Assembly: GCF_003254395.2 (NCBI RefSeq)
Contig: NC_037652.1
Location: 7,924,501 to 7,988,500, forward strand
From: Apis mellifera
Lineage: Eukaryota > Arthropoda > Insecta > Hymenoptera > Apidae
Direction: 5' to 3'
Length of the DNA: 64,000 bases
The notes under the pieces were generated by a model. The model did not search any database. It was given only the letters and a program-made list of their open reading frames with translations, and was not told the DNA's origin. Of the stretch, positions 60,765-64,000 are shown piece by piece. The position numbers were made by a program, and so were the translations under genes. Position 1 is the first letter of the stretch; each line of letters begins with the position of its first letter.

Positions 60765-61794
60765 ATGGAAAATCAAAAAGAAACATTATCGTCGTATTTT
60801 GCTTTTTTATTTTCGCAAAGGGAAAAACGCATCGCAAGCTCGCAAAAAGTTATGCGCTGTTTACGGCGACGAAGCCTTAAAGGAACGGCAGTGTCAAAAT
60901 TGGTTTGACAAATTTCGTTCTGCTGATTTTTCACTCAAAGACGAAAAACGCTCTAGTCGTCCAGTTGAAGTTGACGACGACTTAATCAAAGCGATAATCG
61001 ATTCGGATCGTCACAGTACAACTCGTGAGATTGCAGAGAAGCTTCATGTATCGCATACATGCATCGAAAACCGCTTAAAACAATTTGGCTATGTTCGAAA
61101 ACTCGATACATGGGTTCCTCGCGAACTGAAAGAAAAGCATTTAACGCAACGCGTTAACAGCTGCGATTTGCTAAAGAAACGTAATGAGAATGATCCATTT
61201 TTAAAACGACCGATAACTGGCGATGAAAAATGGGTTGTTTGCAACAATATCGAGCGGAAAAGATGGTGGAGTAGGCCACGTGAACCAGCTCGAACGACAT
61301 CAAAAGCTGGTATTCGTCGAAAGAAGGTTTCGTTATCAGTTTGGTGGGATTACGAAGGAATTGTCTATTTTGAACTCTTACCACTCAACCGAACGATCAA
61401 TTCTGTTGTCTACATCGAACAACTAACGAAATTAAACAATGCGGTTGAAGAAAAGCGGCCCGAATTGACAAATCGAAAAGGTGTTGTATTCCATCGTGAC
61501 GATGCAAGGCCACACGCATCTTTGGTCACTCGGCAAAAATTATTGGAGCTTGGTTGGGATGTTTCGCCGCATCCACCATATAGTCCTGGCCTTGCACCAT
61601 CCGATTACTTTTTGTTTCGATCTTTACAAAACTCCTGGAATGGTAAAAATTTCAATAACGATGATGATATCAAATCGTACCTGATTCACTTTTTTGCTAA
61701 TAAAAACCACAAGTTTTATGAACGTGGGATTATGATGCTGCCTGAAAGATGGCAAAAGGTCATTGATCAAAATGGGCAACACGTTACAGAATAA
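60765..61794 (+). pseudogene. Mariner transposase, frameshifted near start
   Basis: Mariner transposase cuts and pastes the element at TA sites. The reading frame that runs to the stop at 61792-61794 gives the family protein: an N-terminal helix-turn-helix part (the CIENRLKQFGYV stretch is the second HTH helix region), a WVPREL linker, and the DD34D catalytic motifs in TGDEKW, HRDDARPH and APSDYF. The second and third aspartates are separated by exactly 34 residues, so the triad is intact. The usual start, ATG at 60765 followed by GAAAATCAAAAAG, is one frame off: an extra base within about 60774-60784 shifts it, and that frame stops after about 47 codons. The catalytic frame has no ATG until near its C-terminus; it only extends upstream from a TTG at 60700. 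The YSPDLAPSD signature reads YSPGLAPSD. I judge it non-functional. Confidence 0.93.
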
Positions 61795-61843
61795 AGTTAC
61801 TTAGTTCCATGAAAAAATTGTCTTTGATTTTCTAAAATTAAAA

Positions 61844-61873
61844 AAATCCGCAATTACTTAGTTGCCAACCCAA
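61844..61873 (-). repeat. Mariner right terminal inverted repeat
   Basis: 30 bp ending TTGCCAACCCAA, the exact reverse complement of the left end, followed by the TA target duplicate. Confidence 0.95.
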
Positions 61874-62754
61874 TATATACAAAAATTTCTCAATTTTTTG
61901 AAAGAAAGAAAAAGAATACAAGAATTCGTATAATTGTTTAGCCGCTCGACGAAACGGAAACAGTTTAAAAGAAGAAGGAAGAAGAAAAGCTGCCCGATCT
62001 CGTTTCCATTCAGTGGGTTAAGCATATTCGCTGCACGTGTTTACCGACCCTCTCTCCCTTCCAAGAATTCTCGTCTGGTGGAGGACCAGACACACGAGGC
62101 CGCCGTGTTCTTCCGTGTTCACCGGACTGTGACGCACCCCCTCCCTTACTGCCCCTGCACAACAGGTCCCATTTTACACGGGGGAAACACCGGTCACCGC
62201 GCCGCCTAGATGAATGTAAGTGGACGGGTAAATACTAGGCTTTGAAACTGCACAATCTCGCTCACCGATCGCCAACAACTTTTCTAAACGTGTTACGCGT
62301 TTCGATTGAATTACAAGGCGAGGATTGTACGTCGTTCTTTCGTCTTTTCTTCGATTTAATTTAATAAATTAATAAATTAATTTCGAATTTCTGGAATATT
62401 TGTAGGAGGATATTTTTGTTGGGATATTTATATATTTATATGGTATATATTTTTGGGAAGATAGGGAGAAAGGGTTGGCAGGGGGAGAATTTTGAGGGGG
62501 ATTTTGAGGGGAAGAATTGTTTGTGAAACGTAGAATTGCAGTGGAATTGAGAGGTTTGATTTTTAGGGGTGTTGGAGGAACAATGGAAGGAAGGAGCAAG
62601 TTTTGTAATCCGCGTTACAGAGGGGCAAAATTTGCTATTTGTGTATATTTGTGCGTGTATATATATAGGGGAAATTTACGCTATATTCGGAATGCGAAAT
62701 CAGCTTGGTAGATGAGTTTCGCATCAAAAGGTACGTCATGGTTGGCGTCGCGCG
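61874..62754. other. Non-coding DNA
   Basis: A GC-richer complex stretch lies at about 61990-62220, with a 91-codon frame of no recognised family. Then come AT-rich and G-rich stretches (about 62465-62520). A TA run lies near 62659-62668. Confidence 0.45.
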
Positions 62755-64000
62755 GTTTAAGATGATACGTACGCGGGTCGAGACGGGCATTTTGATGTCG
62801 AATTTATGATGTAGCTGCGTCGAATAATATACGCTACGTGTATGTTCTTTCTTTCTTTCTTGCGTACGATTCGATTGTGATGTAGGATGGATGCGTCGAA
62901 TAATATAGATTATATATATATTTTTTTCTGACAGATGAAAGAATACACGGTTAATATTAGATTGTTGTTGGATGGTTGTGTCGAATAATATAGATTATAT
63001 ATATATTTTTTTCTGACAGATGAAAAAATACACGGTTAATATTAAATTGTGATATAGGATAGTTGCATCGAATAATATATACTATTGTTTCCAAATGATT
63101 CGATGATTTTTCCGTAAGAATAAATATTTATTGTGATTGAAAGAATACATAGTTAATACTAGATTGTGATATAAGATGGTTGCGTCGAATAATATAGATT
63201 ATATATATTTTTTCCTGGCAAATGAAAGAATACTAGATTGTGATATAGGATGGTTACGTCGAATAATATAGATTATATATATTTTTTCCTGGCATGAAAG
63301 AATACACGATTAATACTAGATTGTGATATGTGTATAGGATGGTTGCGTCGAATAATGTAGATTATATATATTTTTTCCTGATAGATGAAAGAATACATTT
63401 AATACTAGATTGTGATATAGGATAGTTGTGTCAAAAAATATAGACTATATATATTTTTTCCTGGCAAATGAAAGAATACTGGATTGTGATATAGGATGGT
63501 TACGTCGAATAATATAGATTATATATATTTTTTCCTGGCATGAAAAAATACACGATTAATAGATTGTGATATATGTATAGGATGGTTGCGTCGAATAATG
63601 TAGATTATATATATTTTTTCCTGACAGATGAAAGAATACATTTAATACTAGATTGTGATATAGGATAGTTGTGTCAAAAAATATAGACTATATATATTCT
63701 TTCCTGGCAAATTTTTTCTCGAAAGGAATATAAATAAATATTTGTGATTCAAAAAATACACGGTTAGTAGATTGTGATATAGAATAGTTGTGTCGAATAA
63801 TATACGCTATGTATTCTTTCCAGACGATTTAATGATTTTTTATGTAGGAATATTTATTCAAAATTCAAATTCAGATTCAAAAAATACATATAATTAATAA
63901 TAGATTGTGATGTAAGATAGTTGTATCGAATAATATAGACCATATATATTTTTTCCTGGCAGATGATTTTTTTTCGTAGGAATAAATATTTGTGATTCAA
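62755..64000 (+). repeat. Tandem array, about 75-125 bp monomers, cut by window end
   Basis: About 13 monomers marked by GTCGAATAATATAGATTATA or variants, near 62816, 62893, 62979, 63067, 63184, 63258, 63348, 63429, 63503, 63589, 63671, 63798 and 63926. Most hold ATTTTTTCCTGGCAGATGAA, GAATACACGGTTAATA and TAGATTGTGATATAGGAT. Between about 63240 and 63720 a three-monomer block repeats as a unit of 246 bp. The array probably continues past 64000. Non-coding. Confidence 0.92.

Larger units (their letters stand above)
60599..61873 (+). mobile_element. Full-length mariner transposon (1,275 bp)
   Basis: The element starts TTGGGTTGGCAACTAAGTAA and ends with the exact reverse complement; the terminal inverted repeats match perfectly over 30 bp. 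TA at 60597-60598 and TA at 61874-61875 are the target duplication typical of Tc1/mariner insertion. The length is usual for a complete mariner. TIR sequence and transposase resemble the mellifera subfamily known from bees and other insects. Intact ends mean it could in principle be mobilised by a transposase supplied in trans, although its own gene is broken. Confidence 0.97.

Noticed and set aside
62755..64000. CRISPR-like regular repeat array
   Set aside because: Monomers are homologous along their whole length with no unique spacers, and the genome is eukaryotic. It is a satellite-type tandem array.
1..64000. tRNA, rRNA or well-known insect microRNA genes
   Set aside because: A by-eye search for tRNA B-box (GGTTCGAATCC-like) words and for common conserved microRNA sequences gave no convincing match. 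A covariance-model search was not possible here.

Overview
The window looks like a nuclear insect intergenic or long-intronic segment, most probably from a honeybee (Apis) or a close hymenopteran relative. The reasons are strong A+T richness with many CpG steps (TCGA/CGAA words throughout), dense microsatellites, many degenerate AT-rich tandem arrays and a mariner element of the kind common in bees. Nothing points to a bacterial, organellar or viral genome. Translated frames give no long ORF outside one transposon. Apart from that transposase I recognise no protein-coding gene and no rRNA, tRNA or known microRNA. Most short open frames overlap simple repeats or lie in tandem arrays.

Layout. 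1-5.8 kb: AT-rich unique DNA with a 226-bp tandem duplication (1827-2274), a purine tract and a palindromic GCGCATGCGC site near 4.07 kb. 5.8-6.6 kb: two tandem copies of an unnamed inverted-terminal-repeat element, with a second pair of the same family at 22.0-23.1 kb. 9.0-15.2 kb: three tandem-array systems (about 178, 150 and 120-220 bp periods). 16.3-17.9 kb: seven copies of a roughly 240-bp unit. 18.4-18.9 kb: an inverted pair of a dispersed core repeat also present at 12.3, 13.7 and 35.6 kb. 24.2-24.9, 30.1-30.7, 32.7-33.7, 50.5-51.5 and 62.8-64.0 kb: further arrays, the last with a three-monomer higher-order organisation and cut by the window edge. 32.1-32.7 and 52.2-52.8 kb: two diverged copies of one 600-bp segment. 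60,599-61,873: a complete-length mariner with perfect TIRs and a TA target duplication, whose transposase is broken by a one-base frameshift near its start.

Between the repeats are CpG-richer, less repetitive islands (about 7.0-7.3, 11.2-11.9, 15.2-15.5, 17.9-18.2, 23.7-24.1, 31.9-32.1, 36.4-36.8, 40.6-40.9, 45.0-45.3, 53.0-53.4, 55.5-55.65, 56.2-56.6 and 58.4-58.7 kb). These are the likeliest places for regulatory DNA or small exons. A doublet of NRF-1/ewg-type palindromes at 40.6 kb and four exact ATGGCGGC (YY1/Pho-type) words are the clearest regulatory signals. No genes can be shown to work together here; the main story is repeat biology plus a few candidate promoters, exons and structured elements.
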